Source: Micrasema longulum | Taxonomy: Eukaryota; Arthropoda; Insecta; Trichoptera; Brachycentridae | Reading direction: 5' to 3' | Length of the DNA stretch: 64,000 bases | NCBI GenBank assembly: GCA_022494885.1 | Contig: JAGVSM010002873.1 | Span: 20,654-84,653, forward strand | Part shown: positions 40,650 to 50,809 of the stretch, one piece after another | Position numbering within the stretch: position 1 is the stretch's first letter | Layout: the number at the start of each line of letters is the position of its first letter | Translations under genes and position numbers: made by a program | Notes under the pieces: generated by a model | Told to the model about the DNA's origin: nothing | What the model saw: only the letters and a program-made list of their open reading frames with translations | Database searches by the model: none

Positions 40650-40975
40650 AATGTCTTAACAAATTACAACAAGGATGGAGAATACCTTAAATAAGGGAAT
40701 ATGGAAGTCTAGGCATCTACAGGGCTTATGACATGTCATTGGCTGGTTTAAGTGACCACTTTACTCACTGTGTAACATTAACCATTTTGCCTATGTTTGA
40801 ACATCCATATTTCTTCAATTCTTCCATTTGTTGATTTTAGCGAAGGTGATTCCATATTCCCTTATTTAAGGTATTCTCCATCGCTGTTGTAATTTATTAA
40901 TCTTAATGACTCCTAAGGAGGTGAAATCCAGTCTTTTGTCTACGAACATTTGGACAAACTCAAATATTGTAAGTA
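40650..40975. mobile_element. FB-A, copy 10 (both arms, right outer end intact)
   Basis: Left arm from ACAAATTACAACAAGGATGG to TTTAAGTGACCACTTTACTC, centre TTCTTCCATTTGTTGATTTT, right arm GATTCCATATTCCCTTATTT...CTGTTGTAATTTATTAATCT, outer end CTCCTAAGGAGGTGAAATCC...ACATTTGGACAAACTCAAAT-ATTGT. The right terminus is among the clearest in the window. The left outer end is lost. Confidence 0.8.
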
Positions 40976-41324
40976 AATGTTTTATTTATTGTTTATCAGA
41001 AATGCATTCGACGAGAATGCAAATACTGAAAAAATGGCAGGGTGTTTTTTCGCATATAAACCAGATTATATATTTTATTTATTTAGGACGAGCAATTAGT
41101 TGACACAAACACATGAGTTTATCATCACAAGTGGATCAGGAAGAGGATCAGAAACACAACAATAATAATATTAACAAAAACTACAAATATATTAATATGG
41201 TAAACAGTAATCTCAAAAATTCGGAAAATCATCAATTATATATACAATCTCTCTGAATGTAACCCTGGTATAAATAAGCAAACTGCATCCATGAGTACGT
41301 TTTTGTGTTACTCCTTGGGATATT

Positions 41325-41640
41325 TTAGGTGCTGGATATGAGACAACTGTACCTTAAAGAAGAACTTACACTCTTCTGGTCGAACAATAAAGAGAGATCT
41401 AAGCAAAATGTTTATAAGAGGTTTTCCCAGAGCACGAATTATGGCATATCCGTAATCCATACGACTTTTGCTCAAAGACTCATCTCCTTTATCATACCGA
41501 AAGTATTCAATATTTTGGAAGAGCGTATTAAGCTCTCAAAAACAAACACTATTTTAAGAAGAGAAATTAAAGACTGGATTTTCCTCAGAAACTCCTTGAT
41601 GATTTTCCGAATGTTTGAGTTTACTGTTTACCATATTGAT
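41325..41640 (+). mobile_element. RT-like C-terminal coding fragment (109 codons)
   Basis: Encodes TLFWSNNKERSKQNVYKRFS, QSTNYGISVIHTTFAQRLIS, FIIPKVFNILEERIKL and ILRREIKDWIFL. 'S..Q..I.F..PK.FN.L...I........ ...IK.WI' resembles the tail of LINE RT proteins (SFxYxxPKLFNxLPxxIK...FKxxLKxWL), but weakly. SINE-D is inserted at 41641 and ends the frame. The start codon is probably internal. Confidence 0.35.
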
Positions 41641-41867
41641 GTCGGCCTCGTGGTGTAATAGTCAGCGCGTTAGCCTGCCATACAAGAGGTCTCTGTTTCG
41701 ATTCCCGACATGGTCAATATAAAATATTTATTTAAAAGGGTGCTTTAACACTAGAATGTTTCATCATCTTACCTTCATGTAACAAAAATGATCAAGATAT
41801 GCTGCAATTGGTGTACCGATGCAGTACCCTATGCACCATTAGGTGCGGAAAGGGAATGATGATGATT
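41641..41867 (+). mobile_element. SINE-D, full length, with 10-bp target duplication
   Basis: Head GTCGGCCTCGTGGTGTAATA, GTCAGCGCGTTAGCCTGCCA, CAAGAGGTCTCTGTTTCGAT then TCCCGACATGG. Body AAAATATTTATTTAAAAGGG. Tail GCAGTACCCTATGCACCATT, AGGTGCGGAAAGGGAATGAT, GATG. Flanks ATATTGATGT at 41633-41642 and 41868-41877 are identical, proving insertion by target-primed retroposition. This is the reference copy for the family. Confidence 0.92.
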
Positions 41868-41977
41868 ATATTGATGTGTCATATGTGTGTTATTTTTATT
41901 ATCGTTGTGTTTCTTATCCTATATAATATTTTTTATGATATACTCATGTGTCTGTGTCAACTAATTGCTCGCCCCAA

Positions 41978-42520
41978 CTCGACTTAAGTTAGGACTTATA
42001 TCTCAAATAATGTCTAAAAAACTGTCTTTAAGTAAATACAAAAAGAAAAAAATATTTGACTCTGTACTGTGCGTCTATGTGTTTTAATAGGTCGATGGTT
42101 CTAACTCGGGGACTTTTGTTCTTCGTCAAGTTATTTTAACAAGTAAGAATTGTTTTAATATAAAATAATCACGACAATGTAATACAAGATTCTTTTTTAT
42201 TATCATTACTTAGGCTGATTCATAAAACACATTTTTGTGAAAATCACATCACGAGCGCTGTGCAAAAATTAACTTAACCCTTAAAAGACTGTGCTAAAAA
42301 AATTTAACCTGGATTTGCCAACGCAATTAGTCTAGGATGAAAACAATTTATCGAACTGGTATAATTTTAATATGAAAATTCATTGCTACCTTATTCAAAG
42401 ATATAGAGCGAACTGTTAGCATTAATTTAATTCATCGCAAAATTTAAAGAATGACGTTTTATTTAGATTATAATTATCTTCATTTCACCGCTAAATAATT
42501 TATTTACATCTACAGTCAAC
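41978..42520. other. Unassigned AT-rich DNA
   Basis: Nothing recognised. Confidence 0.4.
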
Positions 42521-42524
42521 CCAT

Positions 42525-42675
42525 ATGAATGGCCCATGCTCAGACGCTGAAGTCTTTGTGGGCGTTTTGTCCAATTTATGTTATAGCTTAATTTAAAGAT
42601 GTGTTTTTTTAAGTGTATTTTTGTAATTACAATTATATGTAAATATATTTATGGAAAAAGAAACAAATTTAAAAA
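42525..42675 (+). repeat. Repeat K, copy 2
   Basis: Starts GAATGGCCCATGCTCAGACG and proceeds as in 8642-8805, with the TATGTTATAGCTTAATTTAA and AGTGTATTTTTGTAATTACA blocks and a final AGAAACAAATTTAAAAAAAT tail. Confidence 0.65.
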
Positions 42676-42839
42676 AATAACAAACAAAACTAATCGTTAT
42701 TGTAAATTCTTTTTAATCTCGCATATTATAATACACGATGTCACAGGCCACGGAAAAAGATGTTCTTGATTACTTTAGCTAAATTGCTAGCAAAATATGT
42801 TTCTTTTTGGTTTTTTGTGCTTAAATATTTAAATTGTGT

Positions 42840-42965
42840 ATTTTATTTATATATGTATGCAAGTATGTGTATATACATATTTATGTTGTTTGTGGATATG
42901 TGTGTGTGCAAAGTATGCATGTTTGTATAGGTATGTGTGTGTAATTTTTGTTTATAAAATCGTGC
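42840..42965. repeat. TATGTGTG-rich alternating pyrimidine-purine tract
   Basis: Imperfect TATG/TGTG iterations (TATGTATGCAAGTATGTGTA, GTGTGTGTGCAAAGTATGC, GGTATGTGTGTGTAA). This is a degenerate microsatellite with Z-DNA-like alternation. Confidence 0.6.
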
Positions 42966-43125
42966 TGTCACATTAAATTGATTTAATCAGTATACCCATG
43001 CACACGCCATACCTATATGAGATGTTTTTTCTTATTATTTTGTTTTTTTATTATTCAATGTACTATAAACCTATGTAATTATAATTTTTAAAAATCAATA
43101 TATTTAAAAATAAATACTGTTTATT

Positions 43126-43329
43126 TTAGTCATTTTCATTATCGTTTGATACATCCGGTGTAGGTGAAGAAAGCGGAAGTGCATTGGGAGGGGTAGGTAC
43201 TTCCTGATCCCTAAGGGTACCTCCCCATCTACCGCGTCCTCCACCCTCCTCCAACCTCTTGCCCTGTGGCCCAATATCCGGAATGATGATCCGAAGGACC
43301 CATAATAAATTCCGTAAACAGACGAAAAA
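43126..43329 (-). CDS. Unrecognised GC-rich 67-codon open stretch (possible terminal exon)
   Basis: On the minus strand one frame is open from 43329 to a TAA at 43126-43128. It encodes FFVCLRNLLWVLRIIIPDIG, then PQGKRLEEGGGRGRWGGTL, RDQEVPTPPNALPLSSPTPD and VSNDNEND. A hydrophobic segment is followed by a polar Gly/Pro/Ser tail, and AATAAA follows the stop within a few bases. There is no ATG and no clear splice acceptor. It is not seen elsewhere in the window. Exon, LINE piece and chance are all possible. Confidence 0.25.
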   Translation of the reverse strand, partial: FFVCLRNLLWVLRIIIPDIGPQGKRLEEGGGRGRWGGTLRDQEVPTPPNALPLSSPTPDVSNDNEND

Positions 43330-43424
43330 TTAGGGCCAACCCAAATTTATTTATTTAAATGCAAAAAAGTAAATAAAAAAGAGTACAAAAAATGTGATGA
43401 CAGGTATTTTTTTATGTGCATTGA

Positions 43425-43537
43425 ATATTTCGTAGTCCTTGGGCTGACACTTAAAGCACGAAATTGATCATCGTACCTTAATGAAACAAAAATGATTAGG
43501 GTACACTACGATTACACAGCTGTGCCCTATGCAGCGT
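43425..43537 (+). mobile_element. SINE-D body and tail, 5' side of a LINE insertion
   Basis: AATATTTCGTAGTCCTTGGG, CTGACACTTAAAGCACG, TTAATGAAACAAAAATGATT, TACACTACGATTACACAGCT and GTGCCCTATGCAGCG. It is SINE-D up to its 3' region, where the R1-like LINE begins. Confidence 0.7.
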
Positions 43538-43548
43538 ACTTCACGTGT

Positions 43549-44120
43549 CTGTTTTTACGGGTCACGGTGGGTTTATGAGCTACCTGCATCGCTTCAAGCT
43601 CTCCGAAATCGACAGCTGCCCATGCGACGATGAAACTCCTCAAGATGTCCCTCACCTGTTGATGCATTGCCCCCTTTTCAGCTTTCAAAGACAACAGCTG
43701 GAGGCGCGATGCAGAAGCTTGGGTGAAGATCTATGCGACATCTCATCAGTGATAGGTAATAAAGAACTCACACGAGAGGTAGTATCATACATGGTCAATA
43801 TAGTGCAGGCTATTGGTAAAATAAACCAAAGTAGGGAAGAAAATGCCGAACACTCCTCTAGTGGAACGGAAGGCCTGTTGACTACTGCCAACAGGCCGGC
43901 TTCTCCTGAAGAGTTTTGAGTTGTTTCCCCTCCACATAAGCAAATGCTGAGAAGTTCCTGATTGGCCCACATTAGTATATCCCTCCTGATCCCAACAGTT
44001 TAGATCAATTTAAAGAAACTTAATTGCAGAAAAATCCACTTTTGAAATATAAACCTTGTATATTATAAGCAAGGTAAATAATAAAGCAACTCCTATATAA
44101 AAAAAAAAAAAAAAAAAAAA
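43549..44120 (+). mobile_element. R1-like LINE, 5'-truncated, poly-A, 11-bp target duplication
   Basis: Coding runs from the insertion edge to TGA at 43917-43919 (124 codons). FTGHGGFMSYLHRFKLSE (residues 4-21) is followed by a CxC-x9-H-x4-C cluster (C25, C27, H37, C42). This is the GHG-F-xYLHRF...CPC...HxxxxC C-terminal zinc motif of R1-clade LINEs. The 3' UTR ends in about 22 A (44099-44120). ACTTCACGTGT at 43538-43548 repeats at 44120-44130. The frame has no stops or shifts, so this is one of the youngest insertions here. The minus frames over it are shadows. Confidence 0.9.
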
Positions 44121-44130
44121 CTTCACGTGT

Positions 44131-44195
44131 ACTCTGCAAGAAATCGAACTTAGGACTACTAGTATGGCAATTCAATGCGCACAACAATATAATTC
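44131..44195 (-). mobile_element. SINE-D-like head fragment
   Basis: CTGCAAGAAATCGAACTTAG, GACTACTAGTATGGCAATTC, AATGCGCACAAC. This is a reverse tRNA-like head (ATCGAAC = B box). It was contiguous with 43425-43537 before the R1-like insertion. Confidence 0.5.
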
Positions 44196-44199
44196 ACCT

Positions 44200-46565
44200 G
44201 ATTTCTTCGTGCCTGTCGAATTTTCACCTGAGAGTTGGCATCCAATTGAAAATACTCTTAGTGAGTTCTGATTCGATTAAACTCACAAAACTGTATTTTT
44301 CAGCCTTCTGGACCTTACATTTGTAAACACAATACCCAAAAATGAAACAAAAAAAGCATAGTTTTAGAAATTTTTATTTTGATTTTGATATTATATTAAC
44401 TTAAAAAATAAATACTCCAGTTCTTGAGTGATATTGTTATTCTTTAAATATAAATTTATGTTATTAATATTTATAGCATTAATTTTGTGGTCTAAAATTT
44501 CAATTAATGTTTGTATTTTACCATTTCCCGACTTTTCTATGTCTACCAGTTTCCAGAGATACCCGTTTCTTTTTCAGAATCCTTTTTGCTCTAAATCCCA
44601 ATAAAATGTGTAGTGGTATTTGCACGTTAGTAAAATTACTTTCCTAACGAAAAAATGGATACGTTTCGAAACCGTAAGACAGAAAAGTCATATTTAAATA
44701 TTTCATAACATTCATTAAAAATATATGAACAATAAATATAGATAGGTAAAAACCATTTATAGTGTCATTTGCTTCTCTCTTTAAATAACGAATAATAACT
44801 TCTTCTAATAACGAATAATAACTTTAAAAACGGCTTGTTCCTGATTTCTTTTTGTATTTTTACTTTTTTGCTTTTTGGACAACCCTGAAAAAATTGTGAT
44901 ATCGCAAAAGCATGGAAAGGGTTAGGTCGTTAAACCTTATCAAGGGAGTGATAGAAGGGGACGAATGATATAATGAGGTCACAAGAGAGAGGGAGAAGAG
45001 TGGGCCAGATAGAAGATAGAGGCTCTGTAAATTCATCATAATTAAGAGGAAGGGCTGACGTATCAAGGGAAGGGTGAAGGCGGAGGGGGTGGAATTTTAA
45101 TTATTTTCCATACAAGCTGAATATTTGATAAGAAGGGGGTAAGTATAAAGTAGCAGTGTGCACAGATTGCACGAAAGTGGTCTAAGGTCTCATATTTAGT
45201 CAGCTGCATGGCTTATATTGATTTCTTGTTATTCAAATAATATTATTTAATATGTTTTATAATTTTACAACATTAGGTTAACTGGTTTTTTCATTTTTTT
45301 TTATTTCCAACCCTTAAATACTCGTGGCACAAACTCATTTTACAATAAAGCACTTTTATTAACACTCGCTCTTTTAGTAAACTAACATTTATTCTCGAAA
45401 ACTTAAAATTTACTCACTTGTGCCTTCTAGTATGAAATGTTTTCAATAAGAATTAGTGTGCCATTATTGTTTCTTAAATTTGAAAAAAATCAGCAAAACA
45501 TTGAAATTTTTGCTTTTACAAAAGCTCTACTAAATATTGTTATTAATTATGCGGTAAATTCTTGTGTTTAAGATATTATTATTCAGTAGTATTTCGGCAT
45601 ACTTAAGTCAAAAACAGCAGTTTTGGAGGTGTGCAATTAGTACTGCTCAGATGAGAATTTTTAAGGTTACATTTTAAACAATAATTATTTCAACACAAAA
45701 TTCTTACTAAAATTATGTAAATACATTTTTTTTACCAATTTCAGCTGTCTAATATGTGCTGTGTTTTCTTGTATTTTACTACTTAAATTACTATTTGCCT
45801 AGCAATAAAGATAAAATAGCAAGTTTTTTCATAATTTATAAAAACAAAAATTGACCAAGAATTTTTTTTATAACAAGTTTTTACGGTTCATAAATAATTG
45901 ACAAGAAATCTGTACTGAAAATGCTTTTTGATAAAGACAAATTTTGCGGACGTTCGTGGAATACAAAAAGGTTGTTTTGTGCGTTATTAATATCAAAACA
46001 AGAAACTAGTCCTAGGTTGGTAGATTACATAAAACAGCGTGATCTTATAAAAATTAATGCATCAAATTTTCACCTAACCTCCATTTTGAATGCAAATTTA
46101 TGATTTATTTTTACAGTTTCTTTACCCCAAGAGCGCAGAAAGTAGAAAAGGTATCCAGGTACTTATGTTTATTAAATAAAAATCATAAAGATCCCCTCCG
46201 TTTAATATCGCGGAGGCATTGTCTGAAGTCACCCAAGCTTGCTTGCTGAAAACAGAAAGGGTGACGTCGATCCCTCTTTCAGCATCTTCTCCTAGTTGCA
46301 AATTCCTAAAATTAGGAGTTATATTAGATTATTTTTACTTCCAGGACTCTCAAAATATTTTTCGAAATTGGTTTGATTTATTGTTTAGAAAAACAACGCT
46401 TTTAAAGCATATTTTTCTAAGCGCTGTGTTAATAGAGGTAATTAAATTAAATACACTAACTATTTCATTGAAGAAAAAAAAAATCCATCTTCAAAATAAT
46501 AGCAAAACTATTGGTTATGTGAAATCACTATTTTTTCATTCTATTTAATTTAATTAAGTTATTTT
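44200..46565. other. Long AT-rich stretch without recognised elements
   Basis: No repeat family or recognisable coding was found over about 2.4 kb. A GC-richer, G-rich patch lies at 44890-45180 (GGGAGAAGAGTGGGCC, GGCGGAGGGGGTGG). The frames at 44860-45066, 45921-46103 and 46219-46548 are unrecognised. Confidence 0.35.
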
Positions 46566-46572
46566 TAATTTA

Positions 46573-46650
46573 GTCGGGATGGAGTAGGGATCGAACCGTA
46601 GACCTTTGATTCGTGAGTCCCGCGACAATAGCCGCGGGACCACCACTTAT
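46573..46650 (-). mobile_element. SINE-G head (tRNA-like)
   Basis: In reverse: GTGGTGGTCCCGCGGCTATT, GTCGCGGGACTCACGAATCA, AAGGTCTACGGTTCGATCCC, TACTCC. A box and B box (GGTTCGATCCC) are well preserved. The acceptor ends do not pair, and two related copies with bodies exist, so a functional tRNA is unlikely. Confidence 0.5.
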
Positions 46651-46904
46651 TATTTATTCACCATGAATTCTACTACCGCGAAACATTAAATAACAGCAGT
46701 TTTTTAATCGGTAGCTAATGTTGTCCTGCATATAAATTTATTTTACAAAATAAGTTCGTTGAACACATTTTATGTTGAAAAAGGCGAGATCAGATAATGA
46801 GTTTTGAAAGGAGACAGGAAGAGGATCCAGGAAAGAAAATAAATAAGAAAAAATGTAATGTACAAAAAACTATTGCGTTAAAAACTCTCCGACAAAATAA
46901 ATAT

Positions 46905-46985
46905 TTCTAGTCGATTTCGCTGGAAATCAAACCCAGAACCCAAGAGAGAAGGCAAGTACACTAACGAGTACTCCTCAATACGGGC
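46905..46985 (-). mobile_element. tRNA-like SINE head, unclassified
   Basis: In reverse: GTATTGAGGAGTACTCGTTA, GTGTACTTGCCTTCTCTCTT, GGGTTCTGGGTTTGATTTCC. It has tRNA-like A/B box spacing but no body match. Confidence 0.4.
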
Positions 46986-46989
46986 ACAT

Positions 46990-47535
46990 ATCTTCACTTC
47001 AATTATTTATAACCAGTAGAAAACACAAATCCATAAACCAACAAAAAATTTAAAGGTAAAAAGCATGTTTACCTATTTTTCTTTTTTTTAACAAAGTACA
47101 GATCGTTTAATTAAAACGTTTTTTGAAAGTCCACAGTTAGGTCAAAGTTTGAGAAACAATCGTTTCTGGGCCAATTAACCAATAACACAAGCGTTCATAC
47201 TTAGTATTTAAGTTTTCTCCAACCCTCGACTACGTTACGAGTTACGACGAAAAAACTTTTTAAAGGTCTTCAAACTTCCAATGGCTTTTCAGATAAATGT
47301 CTAATTAGCAGCCCCTTAAAAAATATTTTTAATTCCTCATTTTCGTGAAGTCATTAACATTTTTCCAACAGTTTTTTTATTTTTAATTTCCGTAAACTTT
47401 TCGTGTACTTTTTATTTCATACATCTAGCGCTCCATTACAATATTTTACTAGTAGAAATATTAATTAGTAAGTTCCATTAATTGGTTTTTCGTACAACAA
47501 ATTAATACAATTTAAAATTATTTATTTAATTTATT
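46990..47535. other. AT-rich spacer
   Basis: Nothing recognised. Confidence 0.4.
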
Positions 47536-47539
47536 AATA

Positions 47540-48062
47540 AATACAATTAACACATTACAACAGAGATGAAGATGGGAAAATAATGGGAAAACATTTAAAA
47601 GAAGGTAATATAGAAGTCCAGGCACTAACAGAGCTTATGACCTTTCAATAGCTGGTTTAAGTGGCCACTTTACACACTGTAACATTCACTAACATCAACA
47701 GATGAAAGAATTGAAGGAATATAGATGTTGAAATATGGGCATAATAATGAACGTTACAAAGTGTGTAAAGTGGCCACTTAAACCAGCCATTTTTTACATT
47801 TTTTTTTTGCACCACAACAGGCCAGGAGGCCTAATTATAGCGGTGAATCACATCACAGAGCACACAGGCTTGAGAAAAATCACATTTTAAATTTTGTGTT
47901 CTCACCGGGAATCGAACCCGGAACCTTCCGTGCGTGAATCAAGCGTCTTGACCACTACACCACGGAGGCCGCCAATCGACATGTCATAAGCTCTGTAGAT
48001 GCCCAGACTTCTATATTACCTTCTCTTAAATGTTCTTCATCTCTGTTGTAATATGTTCATAA
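47540..48062. mobile_element. FB-A, copy 11, split by SINE-C
   Basis: Left arm AACACATTACAACAGAGATG...TTTAAGTGGCCACTTTACAC, centre ATCAACAGATGAAAGAATTG, right arm GTGTGTAAAGTGGCCACTTA then AACCAGCCA. It is interrupted by SINE-C (47797-47973) and resumes at AATCGACATGTCATAAGCTC...CTCTGTTGTAATATGTTCAT. Without the SINE, the right arm is the reverse complement of the left. Confidence 0.85.
47797..47973 (-). mobile_element. SINE-C, copy 4, nested in FB-A
   Basis: Reverse orientation, T-rich start then GCACCACAACAGGCCAGGAG through GAATCGAACCCGGAACCTTC to CACCACGGAGGCCGCC. GCCA of the FB-A arm appears on both sides of the junction (CCAGCCA | ... GCCAATCG), so the target duplication is at least that long. 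Head and B box are intact. Confidence 0.88.
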
Positions 48063-48065
48063 AAA

Positions 48066-48315
48066 ATATTTCTTAAATCTTTTTGATAGTGATAGTTATT
48101 AATGTAATTTATATAGATGGTGTAAAGTAGTGTTTTATGTTTCTTCGATTATGTTTTCTTACTATTTCGGATGTATTAACTATGTATGATATTATGTTTT
48201 GTCACAAAAACATTTTCCTTTTATGTACGGTCCCAAATGAGTTTTTTTTTAAATAGTTCCTGGTAGTATAATATCTACTATATGCATTATGGGTTTTATT
48301 AATAAAAAAAAATAA
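48066..48315 (+). mobile_element. Family-L LINE 3' UTR, second copy
   Basis: TTTTGATAGTGATAGTTATT, ATAGATGGTGTAAAGTAG, TACTATTTCGGATGTATTAA, TATGTACGGTCCCAAATGAG, then ATTAATAAAAAAAAATAAT. No coding part remains. It starts exactly beside the FB-A copy. Confidence 0.75.
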
Positions 48316-48319
48316 TAAA

Positions 48320-49430
48320 AAAAAGATAATTGTTAACTTACCATGGATTGGAATGGGTTCGCTCGACGTCTTAAATCGTATGACTTACTTGCGAAACTCC
48401 AATCTCCAAGTAAAAAAATTACAGAAGGATAAAAAACAGTACAATTTCAACAAATTGGGATCCATCTACATCCAATGTTGTCTGTAAAAATTCAAAAATA
48501 AACTTCTTTTCAACACAAAAAACAGCATCCTTCCAATTTTTTAGAACATGTATTTTTGTCGAATGCAACCCTGGTGGGTCGATAAAAAAATATTTGTGCT
48601 TCTAACTTGTTTTTTCTATGAAAAATTTTAATATCTACGAGCACGCGCCGTACAAAGATCTACATTTCGCTGAAAACCGCATGTTAATCGGTTTGGCTGT
48701 TTAGAAGCAGTTCAGTAACATAACGCGCACGGGAGAGTTATATATATAAAAAAAAAATGATAAGTAATTGACACAATTTTGTTCATATAAATTAAAATAA
48801 AAGAAATAGAGAAAAAACAAAGAGATAGTGGGTGGGAAAAAAATGGAAAGTGATGAGGAGTGGTGAAGGATGAATAAAGGGAAGTAGGGGTAGAATTTTT
48901 ATATTTTTTTTGTAAATTTTTTTCTTACTGGAAAAAGTTTTTAACAAAAAATTGTAAATACGATTAAGTATTTTAATAAATAAAATTCCGCTTGATTTGA
49001 CGACGAGAAATAATGAGCAAAAAAAGACAAAAAACATACAAAACGTCTATTCTCTGTTCCGTTATAAATTGATTATCGTCATCGAACCTTCACTCGCGTC
49101 AGATACATTCATTAATTTATTTAGAATTTCGGCTTAATGAATGACATCCCACGTCATATTCTGCCAACATAATTAGACTCTTAGCTCGTGTAAATAATAA
49201 TTATTGTTATGCGGAACACGAGAGATAATATCTTTAGATACAAGTATTATCTCTCATTAAACAGTACTGATGGGAAAATGTTTTGCAAAACTGTAAAGTG
49301 CATTCGCGGACTACCAAAATGACGCACGATTTGAGAAATGCGTGAGAAGTATGCTTTCTTTTGCTTAAATAATCATAAATATTTACCTACTGGGCAGCAC
49401 GAAAGATGAGGCCCATTTTTCTAATTTATT
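48320..49430. other. Unassigned AT-rich DNA
   Basis: 48790-48890 is purine-rich on this strand and may be the reverse of a C/T-rich LINE 3' UTR. The 81-codon minus frame is low-complexity (F, L, K). No other element was recognised. Confidence 0.35.
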
Positions 49431-49435
49431 TGTAT

Positions 49436-49582
49436 CAACAATATTTTGACATGGCTTGACATTACTCCCTAGGGATTCACCTACCTAATAATTTGGAAGT
49501 TTAGGCATTTACAGGGCGTATGGATTGTCATTGGATGGTTCATTAACCACTTTTCACACTGTGTAACATTATTTATTCTGTC
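49436..49582 (+). mobile_element. FB-A, outer end and diverged arm
   Basis: CAACAATATTTTGACATGGC, TTACTCCCTAGGGATTC, AGTTTAGGCATTTACAGGGC, CATTGGATGGTTCATTAACC, TTTTCACACTGTGTAACATT. Confidence 0.65.
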
Positions 49583-49604
49583 GACGTTTATTTTTATTAT
49601 TTTT

Positions 49605-50100
49605 CATTATTAAATTTCATAAAAAGTACATGTTTTTAAAAATTTCCAAACATATCTACTTTTACACATCTAGTCAATGTTATCACTGTAACTCCTTTAA
49701 AAAAGAGACCAACTCTTGTGCTTGGAGAGTGAATTACACTATTTTTGTTGTTTATTTATAGTAGTTTACATAATTTTAAATACTAGTACATGAGAAAGAA
49801 AAATAAAAACATAGGATATATAAAGCAAAAAAAAAAAAATTCATTCATACTAATTAAAATTTAATGTTGTTTTTACACGTATTCAAAAAATTTCTTTAGA
49901 TTAACTATAAATTTATTTATTGATATATTATTTTTAATAGTTTTTAGTTCATTGGGAAGATTATTATATTTTTTTACACCTTTGAAGACAAAGCTATTTT
50001 GAGCATGACTTGTATGGAATTTAGGAACTTTAATATTATGTTGGTATCTGAGTGACTTATTCATCTCAAATTCTTTAATTTTTTCTTCTTTATACATTTG
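49605..50100 (-). mobile_element. LINE RT C-terminal fragment plus 3' UTR (74-codon frame)
   Basis: The minus frame 49873-50097 encodes LRYQHNIKVPKFHTSHAQNS, FVFKGVKKYNNLPNELKTIK then NNISINKFIVNLKKFFEYV. It is the better-preserved partner of 17385-17740; both carry the same UTR blocks in the same order. The pattern is the CR1/Jockey-group ORF2 end. Confidence 0.75.
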
Positions 50101-50264
50101 TATAATATAATTTATTTTATAAAGAGTGTCTACTGTTGACTTTCCGTATTAAATGTTGAGGGTTTCTTTAAAATGACTTCAATGATTAATATATGTTCTA
50201 TTTTAAGAGGGTTTAATATATTGGCATATGCACCACCCCATCCTACAATACCGATTATATTTCT

Positions 50265-50405
50265 TCAGCTCCTCCATCTATTGGCATTTGTGCAGTGAAA
50301 GATTTAATTTTTTTGTTGATGTTGGTGAGATTCATTTAGCTGAATTATTTCATATAATAGACAACTTCGCAAAAGTCAACAAATGGAAGAGACGGATAAG
50401 ACTAG
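50265..50405 (+). mobile_element. FB-A centre fragment
   Basis: TTCTTCAGCTCCTCCATCTA, TTGTTGATGTTGGTGAGATT, CATTTAGCTGAATTATTTCA, AGACAACTTCGCAAAAGTCA. It parallels the centre of copies 1 and 3. A weak arm piece follows at 50625-50720. Confidence 0.45.
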
Positions 50406-50809
50406 TCGCCTACTCAAAAATACTTGTTCATGATTCCTTACATATTTTATTATATATATTATTTATTGTATTTTACACACATAATTGTATTTTTCATTCC
50501 GCCTGGACTCAGATCTTAAAAATGATTAATTTATATTTTTTAAAGTATATACAAATGCTGTCTATTAATTAACTACATATTTCACGTCCCGCACCACTAT
50601 TTAAAAAAAAGTATAGCAGATATTTTAATAAAGAAGGTTATGTTCCTTAAGGAGAGAATAAAAATCCTAAGCATTAGCAGGGTACACAGCTTGTCATTGT
50701 CTGGTTCAACTACATTAAATTTTCTTCAGTTTTTTTTGTGATTTTTTGCGAAGTAGATATTGTGAAGATGAAATAGAAATGTTTTTATAAAAAATAAAAT
50801 AAAATAAAT

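Larger units (their letters stand above)
41089..41971. mobile_element. 883-bp unit bounded by 37-bp inverted repeats
   Basis: 41089-41125 and 41935-41971 are reverse complements at 35 of 37 positions (CGAGCAATTAGTTGACACA at the outer edge, ACATGAGT and TATCAT inside). Between them lies a 330-bp LINE-like open frame and a complete SINE-D. No target duplication is obvious outside the repeats. It may be a non-autonomous DNA transposon that captured LINE sequence, or a retroelement with inverted terminal repeats. Confidence 0.6.

Noticed and set aside
43685..43972. Minus-strand ORFs of 61-95 codons as genes
   Set aside because: They are shadows of the R1-like plus-strand frame with its GHG and CCHC residues.
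46573..46650. Functional tRNA gene on the minus strand
   Set aside because: Good B box, but acceptor ends do not pair and related copies with SINE bodies occur at 116 and 16553.
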